Assembly (NCBI GenBank): GCA_963755815.1
Contig: CAVWLF010000010.1
Location: forward strand, 434,001-498,000
From: Palsa-506 sp963755815
Lineage (GTDB): Bacteria > Actinomycetota > Actinomycetes > Streptosporangiales > Streptosporangiaceae
Direction of reading: 5' to 3'
DNA length: 64,000 bases
A program made the position numbers and the translations under genes. The notes beneath the pieces are model-generated. The model made no database searches. It saw only the letters and a program-made list of their open reading frames with translations, and had not been told where the DNA came from. This document shows, piece after piece, positions 18,752 to 27,194 of the stretch. Positions within the stretch are counted from its first letter, which is position 1. Every line of letters starts with the position of its first letter.

Positions 18752-19390
18752 TCAGCCGCCGGCCCGCGCCATGTACGCGGCCACGATCAGGCCGGCGCAG
18801 GTGTCGAGCGACAGCGCCGTGCTGTCAATCTGCAGCTGGTACAGGCTGGGGTCGTCGATATCGACGTTATAGAGCCGCCGCACGTATTGCGCGCGAGCGC
18901 GGTCGACTTCGGGCTGGCGCTGGCGGGCCGTTAAAGCGTCGACGTTCTCGATCCGGGCCGCCTGCGCGATCCGGGCCTCCGGCAGGCCGAACAGGCGCAC
19001 GCGCAGCACGTCCGGCCAGGCATGGAACGCCGCGCCGCCGCCCCGGCCCAGGATGACCGCGCCGGTGCTGAGCGCCTCGACCATGATGGCCTCGGCCTGC
19101 GCGCGGAAGAAGTCCGCGTCATCCGGCACCGGGACGGCCTCCGGGGGAACGCAGTCGGTACCCGCGCCGAGCGCGCCGCCGGCCAGCGGCGCGAGCACGC
19201 CGAAGAACCGGTCGACCAGCGGGCGCCGGACCGTCCCGCCCTCGGCCTCCTGCACGGTCACCTGCAGCTTCGCCGCGACGCGCGAGCTGATCGCCCGGTC
19301 GAGCAGCGGCAGTCCGAGTCGTTTGGCGACCTCGGGGGCGATGATGCTGCCGCCGGCGCCGTAGCCGGCCGAGATAGTCACGCCGGGCAT
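18752..19390 (-). CDS. Cytidylate kinase-like protein
   Basis: A 212-residue P-loop kinase of the cytidylate-kinase-like family. ISAGYGAGGSIIAPEVAKRLGLPLLDR (cut at 20 or fewer when compared) holds the nucleotide loop at residues 9-15 and the following DR; VILGRGGGAAFHAWPDVLRVRLF forms the core strand; the C-terminal YNVDIDDPSLYQLQIDST is typical of this group. The real substrate is unproven, since housekeeping CMP kinase is a different clade. It is the last gene of the MarR-MFS operon: the MFS stop TAG abuts this ATG. Why an exporter would travel with this kinase is unclear. Confidence 0.82.
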   Translation of the reverse strand: MPGVTISAGYGAGGSIIAPEVAKRLGLPLLDRAISSRVAAKLQVTVQEAEGGTVRRPLVDRFFGVLAPLAGGALGAGTDCVPPEAVPVPDDADFFRAQAEAIMVEALSTGAVILGRGGGAAFHAWPDVLRVRLFGLPEARIAQAARIENVDALTARQRQPEVDRARAQYVRRLYNVDIDDPSLYQLQIDSTALSLDTCAGLIVAAYMARAGG

Positions 19391-21016
19391 CTAGTTCGTC
19401 CCTCCGGGAGCGAGCGGGACGGCGTCCGTCCCGGCACTGGCCGGGGCCGCGGCGGCCGCCGGCGGCGGCACGTTGCTGACCCGCAGCTTGACCTGCTTGA
19501 TGAACAGCGCGGCGATGACGCTGAGGATCGATACCGGCACGGCGACCAGGAACAGCCGGTCGATGGCGTGCGAGTAGGCCTGGATGATGATCTCATGCAG
19601 GGCCGGATGGGTTTGCTTCAGTGCGTCCAGAGCCTGCGGGCTCAGCACGAACTGGGCCACTTTGTTCCCTCCGCCGGCCACTAGCTTCGGCGGCAGCGTG
19701 CGCTCGAGCTGGTAGCTGATCTGCGCGGTCAGCACGGCCCCGAGCGCGGACGCCCCGATCGCCCCGCCCATCGAGCGGAAGAAGGTTACCGACGAGGTCG
19801 CGACGCCCATCTGCTTCATCGGCACCGCGTTCTGCACGATGAGGGTCAGCACCTGCATGAACAGGCCGAGGCCGGCCCCGAAGACGAGGACGTAGAGACT
19901 GAAGATGGCCAGCGACGTATGCGCGCCGAGGTGGGTGAGCAGGATGAGGCCGGTGGTCACCAGGATCGTGCCGGCCAGCGGGAACCAGCGGTACCTGCCC
20001 GTGGCGGAGATGTAGCGGCCCGAGCTGATGCTCATCACCAGCAGGCCGATCAGCAGGGGCAGCAGCAGCAGGCCTGATTCGGTCGCCGAGACCCCGTGCA
20101 CGAGTTGCAGGTATTGCGGCAGGAAGGCGAGTGCGCCGAACATCGCGATGCCGCTGACGAAGGAGATGATGTTGGACACGGTGAAGATCTGCATCCGGAA
20201 CAGGTCGAGCGGCAGGATTGGCTCGGGGGCCATCTTTTCCCTGATCGCGAAGCCCACCAGCAGCAGCGGCCCCAGCACGAAGAGCCCGATTATCTGCCAC
20301 GATCCCCAGGCGTAGTCGGTGCCGCCGGACTGGGTCGCGAGCAGGATGCAGGACACCCCGGCGACCAGCAGCAGCGCGCCCCACCAGTCGATCAGGACCT
20401 TGCGCGTGCGCTTGGGCAGGCGCAGCACCCGGTTGGTCACGATCAGCGCGGCCAGGCCGATCGGCAGGTTGATGTAGAAGATGTAGCGCCAGCTGAGGCT
20501 GTCCACGAAGAACCCGCCCGCCAGCGGCCCGACGACGCTCGCGATGCCGAAGACGGCGCCGAAGTATCCCTGGTAGCGGCCGCGCTCGCGGGGCGGGATC
20601 ACGTCGCCGATGATCGCGAATACGAGCGAGATCAGGCCGCCGCCGCCGATTCCCTGCAGGCCGCGGAACGCGATCAGCTCGTACATGTTCCTGGAGGCGC
20701 CGCACAGCGCGCTGGCCACCAGGAACACCACGATCGCGAGCTGGAAGACCCGCTTGCGGCCGTAAAGGTCACCCGCCTTGCCCCATAGCGGCGTGGATGC
20801 GGTGCTGGCCAGCAGGTACGCGGTGATGACCCAGGGCAGCAGGTCGCTGCGGTGGAAGTCCCCGACGATCGTCGGCAGCGCCGTCGCCACGATCGTCTGG
20901 TCTAGGGCGGCCAGGAACAGGCCCAGCATCAGCCCGGACATGATCGCCAGGATCTGCCGGTGGGTGAAACCGCCAGCCTCCGCCGGGTTCGAGGTCGTCG
21001 TGGCCGGGGCACTCAT
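19391..21016 (-). CDS. DHA2-family MFS drug exporter (14 TM)
   Basis: A 541-residue EmrB/QacA-type transporter. TM1 is followed by motif D1 (LDQTIVATALPTIVGDF), motif A is WGKAGDLYGRKRVF, motif B RGLQGIGGGG and motif C GPLAGGFFVDSLSWRYIF; about 14 membrane segments follow, with a large C-terminal cytoplasmic Ala/Pro tail. The ATG at 21016 overlaps the MarR stop (ATGA), indicating coupled translation. Probable proton-driven efflux of a lipophilic compound, controlled by the upstream MarR protein. Confidence 0.94.
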   Translation of the reverse strand: MSAPATTTSNPAEAGGFTHRQILAIMSGLMLGLFLAALDQTIVATALPTIVGDFHRSDLLPWVITAYLLASTASTPLWGKAGDLYGRKRVFQLAIVVFLVASALCGASRNMYELIAFRGLQGIGGGGLISLVFAIIGDVIPPRERGRYQGYFGAVFGIASVVGPLAGGFFVDSLSWRYIFYINLPIGLAALIVTNRVLRLPKRTRKVLIDWWGALLLVAGVSCILLATQSGGTDYAWGSWQIIGLFVLGPLLLVGFAIREKMAPEPILPLDLFRMQIFTVSNIISFVSGIAMFGALAFLPQYLQLVHGVSATESGLLLLPLLIGLLVMSISSGRYISATGRYRWFPLAGTILVTTGLILLTHLGAHTSLAIFSLYVLVFGAGLGLFMQVLTLIVQNAVPMKQMGVATSSVTFFRSMGGAIGASALGAVLTAQISYQLERTLPPKLVAGGGNKVAQFVLSPQALDALKQTHPALHEIIIQAYSHAIDRLFLVAVPVSILSVIAALFIKQVKLRVSNVPPPAAAAAPASAGTDAVPLAPGGTN

Positions 21017-21582
21017 GCGTGGCTCTCCCTGTTCGGCGGCGAAGTCACTGCCCGCAGTGCGGCTGCGGGCAGCGTCGTTCCTGGCCCGGTTGGGCCGGGC
21101 GGTGCGGTCCCTGGCAGCGCCGCCAGGCCGGCCAGCAGCAGGTCGAGCAGCCTCAGCAGCTCGCGTCGCTCGGCGGCTGGCCAGCCGCCGAACACCTCGT
21201 CCAGCATCGCGGCGCGGCTGGCGCGGACCGCCGACAGGCAGTCCCGCCCCTGCGCGGTCAGGCTCAGGCGGCACGCCCGGCCGTCCTTGCCGTCCGGCCT
21301 GCGCGTGGCGAGCCCGAGCCGCTCCAGCTGCCGCAGCTGCCGGCTGACCGTCGACAGATCGAGTTCGACGGCGGCGGACACGTCGGACGGCCGGGCATCA
21401 TCGTGCTCTTCGAGCGCGGCCAGCAGCGGGACGCTGGCCTGGTCCAGGCCGGGATTCACCGTGCGCAGCTGGCGCCAGCTGGCCAGGTAAATGCGCTTGC
21501 CCAGCAGCCGGAACGTGACCTCGAGCCGTGCCGCCAGGTCGGAACCGGGAAGCCGGACCGCTCCAGCGCCCGGTTCCGTCAT
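21013..21582 (-). CDS. MarR-family repressor
   Basis: A 189-residue winged-helix regulator. The DNA-binding core is at about 50-115: ARPSDVSAAVELDLSTVSRQLRQLERLGLATRRPDGKDGRA (wing DGKDGRA), with LTAQGRDCL after it, all standard MarR. It heads the operon with the DHA2 exporter and kinase-like gene, stop/start overlapping. A perfect palindrome 22 bases upstream of the start is the likely autoregulatory site. Confidence 0.92.
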   Translation of the reverse strand: MTEPGAGAVRLPGSDLAARLEVTFRLLGKRIYLASWRQLRTVNPGLDQASVPLLAALEEHDDARPSDVSAAVELDLSTVSRQLRQLERLGLATRRPDGKDGRACRLSLTAQGRDCLSAVRASRAAMLDEVFGGWPAAERRELLRLLDLLLAGLAALPGTAPPGPTGPGTTLPAAALRAVTSPPNRESHA

Positions 21583-21603
21583 GTGCCCGCCTGTCCGATT
21601 TGG

Positions 21604-21620
21604 TTGCTTGCATCAAGCAA
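21604..21620 (-). promoter_or_regulatory. MarR operator TTGCTTG-CAT-CAAGCAA
   Basis: A perfect 7-bp-arm dyad with a 3-base centre, 22 bases upstream of the marR start. TTGCTTG/CAAGCAA resembles the TTGC-type operators known for several MarR regulators of MFS pumps. Its position would block transcription of the whole operon. Confidence 0.78.
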
Positions 21621-21703
21621 GCAAAGGCTTTCACGGCCAGCACGGTTCACGCAACCCGGGGCTCAGCCCGGGGCGGCCCCATCGCGGCCGGGCCGCTGGC
21701 CGT

Positions 21704-22669
21704 TCACCACTCCCAGTAGTACCCAACCACCGTGTGCTCGATTGCTTCCAGGTACCGGTGCGCCGAGAGTTCCTCATCCAGCGAAACTGCCTCGCGTTCC
21801 ACGATTGCCTCATCGGGCCGCCGGTAATCCGCCCACTCGGCCCACCAGAGATTCCTCGGCAGCCGGCCGGGATGAAACTCAAGCCGCAGGTCGAGGTGCT
21901 CCACCCGGCGATGGGATCCGCGGCGGAACTCAGCCGCGGGCGGCTGGGAGTAATGAAAGATCGTCCAGTAGTCGAAATATGCCTCTTCGCCATAGCGCAA
22001 GGGATGGTGGAAGGTGATGTCCACCGCCCAGAGCTGCTCGCTGAGCTGGTAAACCGGGCCGACCTGGCCGCCGCGGACCACCCGTACGTCGGCCTCGGGG
22101 GTGTCGATCCGGTACTGATAGCTCGTCATGCCGTCAACCAGCGCCCGTACCGTCTGCTGCGTGTGATGACGGGCGGGCACGCCGTCCCGGCCGATGAAGT
22201 GATGCTCGAGCAGCATCGTCGTCTCGTGCCCGGATTTCATCCCGCCCCCGGCGGGCGGCGGCAGCTTGCCGGCGATGACGGTGGGACGGAGGTCCCCCCG
22301 GTACAGCTCGTGCACCCGCTGCGCATCATGCGGAGACAGCCGGAACGCCGCGTCGAACCAGCGCAGCGTCTGCAGGCTGAGGCCCCGGCCGCTGAAGGCC
22401 CTGCTCACCCGGTCCTTCAGCGTCCGCGCGAGTCCGGTGTCCGTCTCGTCATGTGCGCCCGTCTCGTACAGGTGCTCCGCGATCACCGTGCAGACAGCGT
22501 CCTGCCGGACCTCATCGGGCGGGACGTCGCGGGCATGCTGTTCCCATTCGTCCCGGTATGGTCCAGGCTGCAGGATGAGTCGCCGGAGGTGCAGGCCCGC
22601 GGCCCGCTGGCCGCGTGCGTGTCGTTCATTCTGGGGCATCTGGTGTTTTCTGCGTCGTGCGACAGCCAT
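21704..22669 (-). CDS. Unknown protein, possible regulator (321 aa)
   Basis: No family recognised. Residues about 60-125 (VCTVIAEHLYETGAHDETDTGLARTL...FSGRGLSLQTLRWFDAAFRLSPHDAQRVHELYRG, described in pieces) look helical and like the non-XRE N-terminal domain of some actinomycete regulators. The C-terminal 190 residues form a beta-rich domain with many aromatic residues (HHPLRYGEEAYFDYWTIFHY, GYYWEW). ATG 22669 (MAVARRRKHQMP) is chosen; in-frame codons extend to 22705. It is not overlapped by any good gene and codon use is normal, so it is real. Downstream is the marR operon, same strand. Confidence 0.6.
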   Translation of the reverse strand: MAVARRRKHQMPQNERHARGQRAAGLHLRRLILQPGPYRDEWEQHARDVPPDEVRQDAVCTVIAEHLYETGAHDETDTGLARTLKDRVSRAFSGRGLSLQTLRWFDAAFRLSPHDAQRVHELYRGDLRPTVIAGKLPPPAGGGMKSGHETTMLLEHHFIGRDGVPARHHTQQTVRALVDGMTSYQYRIDTPEADVRVVRGGQVGPVYQLSEQLWAVDITFHHPLRYGEEAYFDYWTIFHYSQPPAAEFRRGSHRRVEHLDLRLEFHPGRLPRNLWWAEWADYRRPDEAIVEREAVSLDEELSAHRYLEAIEHTVVGYYWEW

Positions 22670-22703
22670 GCGACAAGTCGCCGGTAATCTGCGCACCGGA
22701 GGC

Positions 22704-22862
22704 ATGGGGCAAATCCTCGCGATGCGCCCGGCGAATACGTTTCAGATTAGCGCGTATCCGCCGGCCAGGGCGCAATCCGAGCGGGCCACCGAGGGTATCC
22801 CCGCTGACGAGAACGCCGGCAAGCACGGCCCATGGCCGTCACAGGCCCGGGGGGATGAATAA
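22704..22862 (+). CDS. Possible 52-residue peptide gene
   Basis: A short frame starting ATG after GGAGGC and ending at TAA 22860-22862, one base before a strong hairpin. The product is hydrophilic and ends NAGKHGPWPSQARGDE. The terminator placed at the stop and a divergent start 34 bases from the previous gene are the only support. Third-position composition is mixed. It matches nothing I know; a peptide precursor is conceivable but unsupported. Confidence 0.25.
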   Translation: MGQILAMRPANTFQISAYPPARAQSERATEGIPADENAGKHGPWPSQARGDE

Positions 22863-22894
22863 CGAAGGGGCGGGGTCTCGGCTCCGCCCCTTCG
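22863..22894 (+). terminator. Hairpin CGAAGGGGCGG...CCGCCCCTTCG
   Basis: Eleven-bp perfect arms (22863-22873, 22884-22894) with a 10-base loop, and no U-tract. It sits between a leftward gene and a rightward gene, where a terminator is not otherwise expected, and so points to a short rightward transcript ending here. Confidence 0.5.
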
Positions 22895-22963
22895 CCATCC
22901 GACCGCGCTCCGGCCGGCCAGCCGGCGCACTGGCGGCTCACCCGGAATTCACGCACGGCTGAC

Positions 22964-23518
22964 ATGGCCGTCGAAGTGAGCTGGCCTAAGTTGCCTGTTG
23001 TGAGCGGAACCTCGGCAGCCTCGCCGGCCGTCCCGGCCTCGCGCCGGGCGCGAGTCTCGGCGCGGACACGGCTGGACTTCTGGTTCGACGCGGTCATCCT
23101 CGTCGGGTACACGGTCGCCTATAGCTACGGATGGACCGGGGTGGTGATCCACGAGTGGCTGGGCGTCGGGCTCGGGATTGCCTTGCTGCTGCACCTCACC
23201 TTGCACTGGGACTGGGTCATCCGCACGACCAGGCGGCTGGTCAGCCCGCGCGGCCACGACAAGCTGATCTGGGTGGTCAACCTCGCGCTGCTGTTCGCCA
23301 TGGCCCTGTGCGTGGCCTCCGGCCTCGCGATCTCGCGGGTCGCGCTCCCCGAACTCGGCATCTATACCCTGCAGAGCCCGTTCTGGTTCCGGCTGCACGC
23401 CCTGACGGCGGAGGTGACGGTCGGCCTCGTCCCCGTTCACGTGGCACTGCGATGGAGATGGATCGCCGGAGTGAGCCGCCGGCTGCTGGCGTGGCGTCCG
23501 GGGCGGCAGCCGCGGTGA
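22964..23518 (+). CDS. DUF4405 membrane protein (cytochrome-b-like)
   Basis: A 184-residue protein with four hydrophobic helices after a 35-residue basic leader. Histidines lie in membrane helices: HEWLGVGLGIALLLHLTLHWDW and FRLHALTAEVTVGLVPVHVALRW, matching DUF4405, a family resembling heme-binding cytochrome b domains. The helix pattern and histidine pairs suggest bis-heme binding, which is inference. The stop overlaps the next GTG (GTGA), so the pair is coupled, perhaps in membrane electron transfer. Confidence 0.8.
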   Translation: MAVEVSWPKLPVVSGTSAASPAVPASRRARVSARTRLDFWFDAVILVGYTVAYSYGWTGVVIHEWLGVGLGIALLLHLTLHWDWVIRTTRRLVSPRGHDKLIWVVNLALLFAMALCVASGLAISRVALPELGIYTLQSPFWFRLHALTAEVTVGLVPVHVALRWRWIAGVSRRLLAWRPGRQPR

Positions 23519-23892
23519 AGTTTCTCCGGCAGTTTGCCGCCGTCGTGGCGGTCGTCGCGGCGGTCGTGCTCATCGGGCTGGCCTGGAGCCACCTCGCGCC
23601 CAGCCTCCCGGGCGAAAACCCGGCCGGTCCGGCCGCCGGCGGGCGGAGCCATTTCAGGGTCCTGCCGCCCGGCGCCAGGTTGGCCCCCGGCAAAGGGCTT
23701 CCTCCTGGTGCCAGGCTGACCAACGGATCCGGGATACCGAGCATGCTTCCGGGCGACCTGCTCGAGCCGGTGAATCTGATCGTGCTGCGGAACAACGCCT
23801 TTCTTGAGGCCGCCGTGATCGCCGCGGTGGTGCTCGCCGATGCGGGCTACCGGAGACTGCGCCGGGCCAGGCGGAGCCTTAGGTCGCGGTAA
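23515..23892 (+). CDS. Small membrane protein coupled to DUF4405
   Basis: A 125-residue protein starting with GTG overlapping the upstream stop. An N-terminal helix (FAAVVAVVAAVVLIGLAWSHL), a periplasmic-side Gly/Pro linker with repeated LPPGARL/PGKGLPPGARL units, and a C-terminal helix (NAFLEAAVIAAVVLADAGY) followed by an arginine cluster. No family recognised. Tight coupling suggests it partners the DUF4405 protein. Its last 14 bases overlap the convergent next gene. Confidence 0.65.
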   Translation: MKFLRQFAAVVAVVAAVVLIGLAWSHLAPSLPGENPAGPAAGGRSHFRVLPPGARLAPGKGLPPGARLTNGSGIPSMLPGDLLEPVNLIVLRNNAFLEAAVIAAVVLADAGYRRLRRARRSLRSR

Positions 23893-24502
23893 CCGGCCCT
23901 TGGCGGTTCGGCCGGGATTGGGTTCTGACCGTCCCGTCCCACTGCCATTGCGTCTGCCGCGGCAGCTCGCCTAGGGCGGCGCGGCCGCAGCAGTACAGCA
24001 GCACATCGGTGGGGTCGCCGTCAGGAGCGTGCGGGAACAGCCGGGCGATCACGGGCGCGGCCAGCGCGGCCGGCGGTCGCCACGGATCCGCGGGGTTCAG
24101 CCCGCGCACCACGTCGAGGGTGTGGATCAGCGTCTCCACGACGCCCATCGCGGCGAACCCGGCTGGGTCCGAGACACCGTAGTTGTGATGCGCGCGCAGG
24201 TCCGGATCGGCGGACCGGGCAATGCGGTGCAGCAGTTCGGCGTGCGCGCTCAGCGCGGCCAGCAGCCGCGGCGGCGAGGCGCTGTCATCGAGGGCCAGCT
24301 CGGTGCACAGGTATCCGTCCGGCTGGCCGTAGATGACCTGCATCGCGTAGAAGTAGAGGCAATCAGCCATGTGCAGCGCGGTCTGCCGGCAGCTCCACTG
24401 CAGGCCGGCCGCTGGCACCTGCTGCCAGTCCAGATCGGTGTAGCCCGCCAGGGCGGCAGTAGACGCCCTGGCCACGGCAGGCAGGTCAGCTATCTCGGTC
24501 AT
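23879..24502 (-). CDS. Maleylpyruvate isomerase/DinB-like protein
   Basis: A 207-residue DinB-superfamily protein: DLDWQQVPAAGLQWSCRQTALHMADCLYFYAMQ contains the W.C..T..H..D motif with the first metal histidine; the middle has a helix with ARSADPDLRAHHNYGVSD; MGVVETLIHTLDVVRGL supplies the later E..IH..D ligand helix. These features match mycothiol-dependent isomerase-like proteins. ATG 24502 is the first good start. It converges with the membrane protein pair. Reaction unknown. Confidence 0.75.
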   Translation of the reverse strand: MTEIADLPAVARASTAALAGYTDLDWQQVPAAGLQWSCRQTALHMADCLYFYAMQVIYGQPDGYLCTELALDDSASPPRLLAALSAHAELLHRIARSADPDLRAHHNYGVSDPAGFAAMGVVETLIHTLDVVRGLNPADPWRPPAALAAPVIARLFPHAPDGDPTDVLLYCCGRAALGELPRQTQWQWDGTVRTQSRPNRQGPVTAT

Positions 24503-24618
24503 GTCGTCATTCAATCGGCTCCGTCGTGCACAGCGCGAAGTCTTTACCCGTCCCGGCCCGCGTCCCGGCTCACCGCATAACCTTTGGCACGGCCGCTCCC
24601 GCGACTTTGCGCAACTGG

Positions 24619-24750
24619 TTCTCCCGTCTCCGCGAAGGTGGCCGGGTCGTGGATGACTTGCAGACGCGGCCGTGGGGCGCATCCGACGGCCAGGTCATCG
24701 ACCGCTACGGTCTCCACTGGCTCATCGGGTTCGAGGCGACGAGCGATTGA
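24619..24750 (+). pseudogene. C-terminal relic of a PhnB-like VOC protein
   Basis: The frame reads FSRLREGGRVVDDLQTRPWG and then DGQVIDRYGLHWLIGFEATSD before a stop. The GG.V...LQ..PWG..DG...DR.G..WLI pattern is the last third of PhnB-type VOC proteins. Nothing upstream gives the missing first 90 or so residues, and no start fits, so this is a 5'-deleted remnant. Confidence 0.65.
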
Positions 24751-24814
24751 CGTGGAGCGGATGCACGCGGTTTCGCGGGGCTTCGTTACCTGCAGCTTCG
24801 GGCGGCAGGCACAT

Positions 24815-25222
24815 TTAAGGGGCCGTGAGCAGCTTCTCGATCTCTTCGATGGCCTGCGCGTTGTCTTGGTAGCGGACCGCGTGGATGCCCGCTTCCCGCG
24901 CGCCGTCCACGCACCGGTCCGCGTCGTCGAGGAATACCGTGTCCTGGGCGCGGACGCCGAGGCGCGCGCAGACCAGGGCGTAGATCCGGGGATCGGGCTT
25001 GCTCATCCCGGCCTCGTGTGAATAGACGATCTCGTCGACGAGGTCCTCGAATCCGTAGGCCGCCTGCTCTCGTTCCCGGGCGCCGACGAAGCTGTTACTC
25101 AAGATCCCGGTGCGATACCGCGGCCGCAGCCTGAGCCGGGTCTCCCACAGCTCGGTGACCCCAAGGTCCGGGGTGATCTCCAGTACGCCGCCGATGTCGA
25201 AGACCACCGCGCGGATCGCCAT
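24815..25222 (-). CDS. HAD-superfamily hydrolase lacking its cap region
   Basis: A 135-residue HAD protein. Motif I is VVFDIGGVLE (catalytic aspartate near residue 8), motif II SNSF, motif III lysine in SKPDPRIY and motif IV VFLDDADRCVDGA. Between motif I and SNSF only about 30 residues remain (ELWETRLRLRPRYRTGIL), where relatives have roughly 90 with a helical cap. The junction falls at repeated CGGCTC/AGGCTGCGG-like sequence, suggesting an in-frame deletion. First aspartate pair DIG rather than DxD also occurs in related phosphatase-like members. Activity is doubtful. Confidence 0.75.
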   Translation of the reverse strand: MAIRAVVFDIGGVLEITPDLGVTELWETRLRLRPRYRTGILSNSFVGAREREQAAYGFEDLVDEIVYSHEAGMSKPDPRIYALVCARLGVRAQDTVFLDDADRCVDGAREAGIHAVRYQDNAQAIEEIEKLLTAP

Positions 25223-25500
25223 GCTGACCAATGCCCTCCCCGCCCGGGCGCGGTACCCGGCTGGCTCCATGCTGTGGCATGCCCCTAGGGAAAGGTCAAA
25301 CGGAGGCGGCGGCTCGCCGGGGTGCGCGTCTGCGCAAAGGGTTCCGCCGGGGCAGAGGCTGGCGCGCCCGTCCGGACGGGGTTTACGATTTTCAGACCGC
25401 AGTGGTCTTCAGCCCTTGCTCGCCTGGATCGGCAGAAGCCGCCGGGCGTCACGGGACGGGCAGGTGGTCCCTTCGCCTGTGCCATCCCGAGGGGATCTCG

Positions 25501-25860
25501 ATGACGCTCTACATGTACCAGGCCTCCTACACCGCCAAGTCGATGGCAGCTCAGCTCACGGACCCGCACGACCCCATGGAAGCGATCCGGCCGACCATGC
25601 AGGAACTGGGCGCCACGATCCTGGTGGCTGGCTTCCCGTTCGGCGAATATGACGTGCTCATCGTGTATGAGGCAGCCGATGACGTGACCGCCGCCAGCGT
25701 CGCGATGGCAGTGGCCGCCGCGGGCGAGGTCAAATCAGCCAAGACCACGCGACTGCTCAGCGGGCAGGAATGGCTGGAGTCGTTGCGCAAGCGAAAGATT
25801 GTCACCCGCAAAGCGCGCCCGCTGGACGATCGTCAGCGCCAATTGCCGGAATCCCGGTAG
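25501..25860 (+). CDS. GYD-domain protein
   Basis: A 119-residue protein with a ferredoxin-like dimeric barrel: LYMYQASYTAKSMAAQL, then GATILVAGFPFGEYDVLIVYEAADDVTAASVAMAVAAAGEVKSAKTTRLL, where the GEYD segment corresponds to the family's GxYD signature. The last 25 residues are basic and outside the domain. Members are of unknown function. ATG 25501; no operon partner. Upstream, 25223-25500 is GC-rich spacer without a visible gene. Confidence 0.8.
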   Translation: MTLYMYQASYTAKSMAAQLTDPHDPMEAIRPTMQELGATILVAGFPFGEYDVLIVYEAADDVTAASVAMAVAAAGEVKSAKTTRLLSGQEWLESLRKRKIVTRKARPLDDRQRQLPESR

Positions 25861-26044
25861 AACGACGGCAGGTCCGGCGGGGTCGTTAGCCACGGAATCC
25901 CTCGTTCTCGGTGCCGGGCCAGGGGTTTTCCAGATACCTGGGAACCGGGCCCGATCCGTTGACCAGCGTGCGGGCAGCACCGCATTCTCGTCAGGCCAGG
26001 CTGGCCGCCACGGCGGCCAGCGCAAGGCTCGAGGAGGTGCCACG

Positions 26045-27175
26045 ATGGCTGACCGCAACGATGTGATGCGCCGCCCGCCCCGTGTCCCGCTGCGGCCGCG
26101 GAGCCGGCGGCGATGGGTCGTCGCGGCCGTGATCGCCGGGGTGTGGGCGCTGTTGCTGGCCGGCACCGGCTCGCTGGTCGTCGGCACCGCGCTGTTCGTG
26201 CTGGCCGCGGCCGTCGCCATCCTCGCCGCGGTGGCCCTGCGGGGCCTGGGCATCAATAGTGATCACCCGTGGGTGCGGCTGCTGGCCACCCGGCCATGGC
26301 GCGATGGCAGCGATGTCCTCCGGCTGGGCCTGCGGCACCTGGCTGAGGTATTCATCGTCACGCCGTCGGGGTCGCTGCTCGCGCCGAACGCCGTCGAGTT
26401 GCTGATGAATCCGGACGACCTGGCCGAGCTAACCGGGGTCATGGACCTCGACGTGATCAACGCGAGCGCCACCGAGCTCTACCAGGCCCAGGTCACCGCG
26501 CATCAGGCCCGGCTGGCCAGCGCCGGCCCGGTCTCGGCCGGGGTGTCCGGTGATCCCGCGGTTCCCGCTGGCCGCTACCGCCTCCGGCAGGGAGGGCCGC
26601 GCAGCCTCGCACCCGCGGCCGGGTATCCCGCTCGGCCGGACGCTTATCTCGCCGCCCCGGACTCCTATGCGGCGCCGGACGCCTATGCGCCGCCGGACTT
26701 CTATCCGCCGCCGGACGCCTATGCCGCTCCGCATGACGTCTATGCGGGGCCGCCGGGTGCCCCGTTTGCTTACCCGAACGGCCAGGCCTTTCGCTATGCC
26801 CATGACGGGCGTACCCGCAATGAGCCGGATGCCGCCAGGACCGTCCAGACCGGGCAGCTGACCGTCACGGAATCAGCATCGGCACCGCTGCTGCGGCTGG
26901 TGACCAGGGGCTCGATTGCGGAGACCCGCGTTTCCGGGGCCCGTGCGGGGCGGGGTGACGCGGTGGAACTCGTGCTTCCCGACGAGCCCACGGTGTCGCG
27001 CGTGCATGCCGAGTTCACCTTTACCGCCGGCCAGTGGCGGATCACCGGCCTGGGGCGCAACGGCGTGACGCTGAACGGGACGCCGCTGATCGGCCCGCAC
27101 GTGCTCAGCCAGGGCGATTCCATCCGCTGGGGACGGCGATCCGACGCGCTGGTGTCACGGGTGGAGATCGGCTAG
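26045..27175 (+). CDS. FHA-domain membrane protein (FhaA-like)
   Basis: A 376-residue protein. After a basic start, two adjacent membrane helices (about 24-65) lead to a cytoplasmic region with APNAVELLMNPDDLAELTG, similar to the DUF3662 core of FhaA. Residues about 195-240 form a Pro/Ala/Tyr linker of repeated PD.Y units. A C-terminal FHA domain (about 285-365) has phosphothreonine-binding S318-R319-V320-H321 (VSRVHAEF) and GRNGVTLNGTPL. It should bind a phosphothreonine partner, most simply the kinase encoded 20 bases downstream. GGAGG precedes ATG 26045. Confidence 0.85.
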   Translation: MADRNDVMRRPPRVPLRPRSRRRWVVAAVIAGVWALLLAGTGSLVVGTALFVLAAAVAILAAVALRGLGINSDHPWVRLLATRPWRDGSDVLRLGLRHLAEVFIVTPSGSLLAPNAVELLMNPDDLAELTGVMDLDVINASATELYQAQVTAHQARLASAGPVSAGVSGDPAVPAGRYRLRQGGPRSLAPAAGYPARPDAYLAAPDSYAAPDAYAPPDFYPPPDAYAAPHDVYAGPPGAPFAYPNGQAFRYAHDGRTRNEPDAARTVQTGQLTVTESASAPLLRLVTRGSIAETRVSGARAGRGDAVELVLPDEPTVSRVHAEFTFTAGQWRITGLGRNGVTLNGTPLIGPHVLSQGDSIRWGRRSDALVSRVEIG

Positions 27176-27194
27176 GTCCCCGGGAAGGGGCACC

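Noticed and set aside
22704..22862. ATP-grasp-modified RiPP precursor
   Set aside because: Only a GKHG tetrapeptide hints at it, and there is no ATP-grasp or methyltransferase gene nearby.
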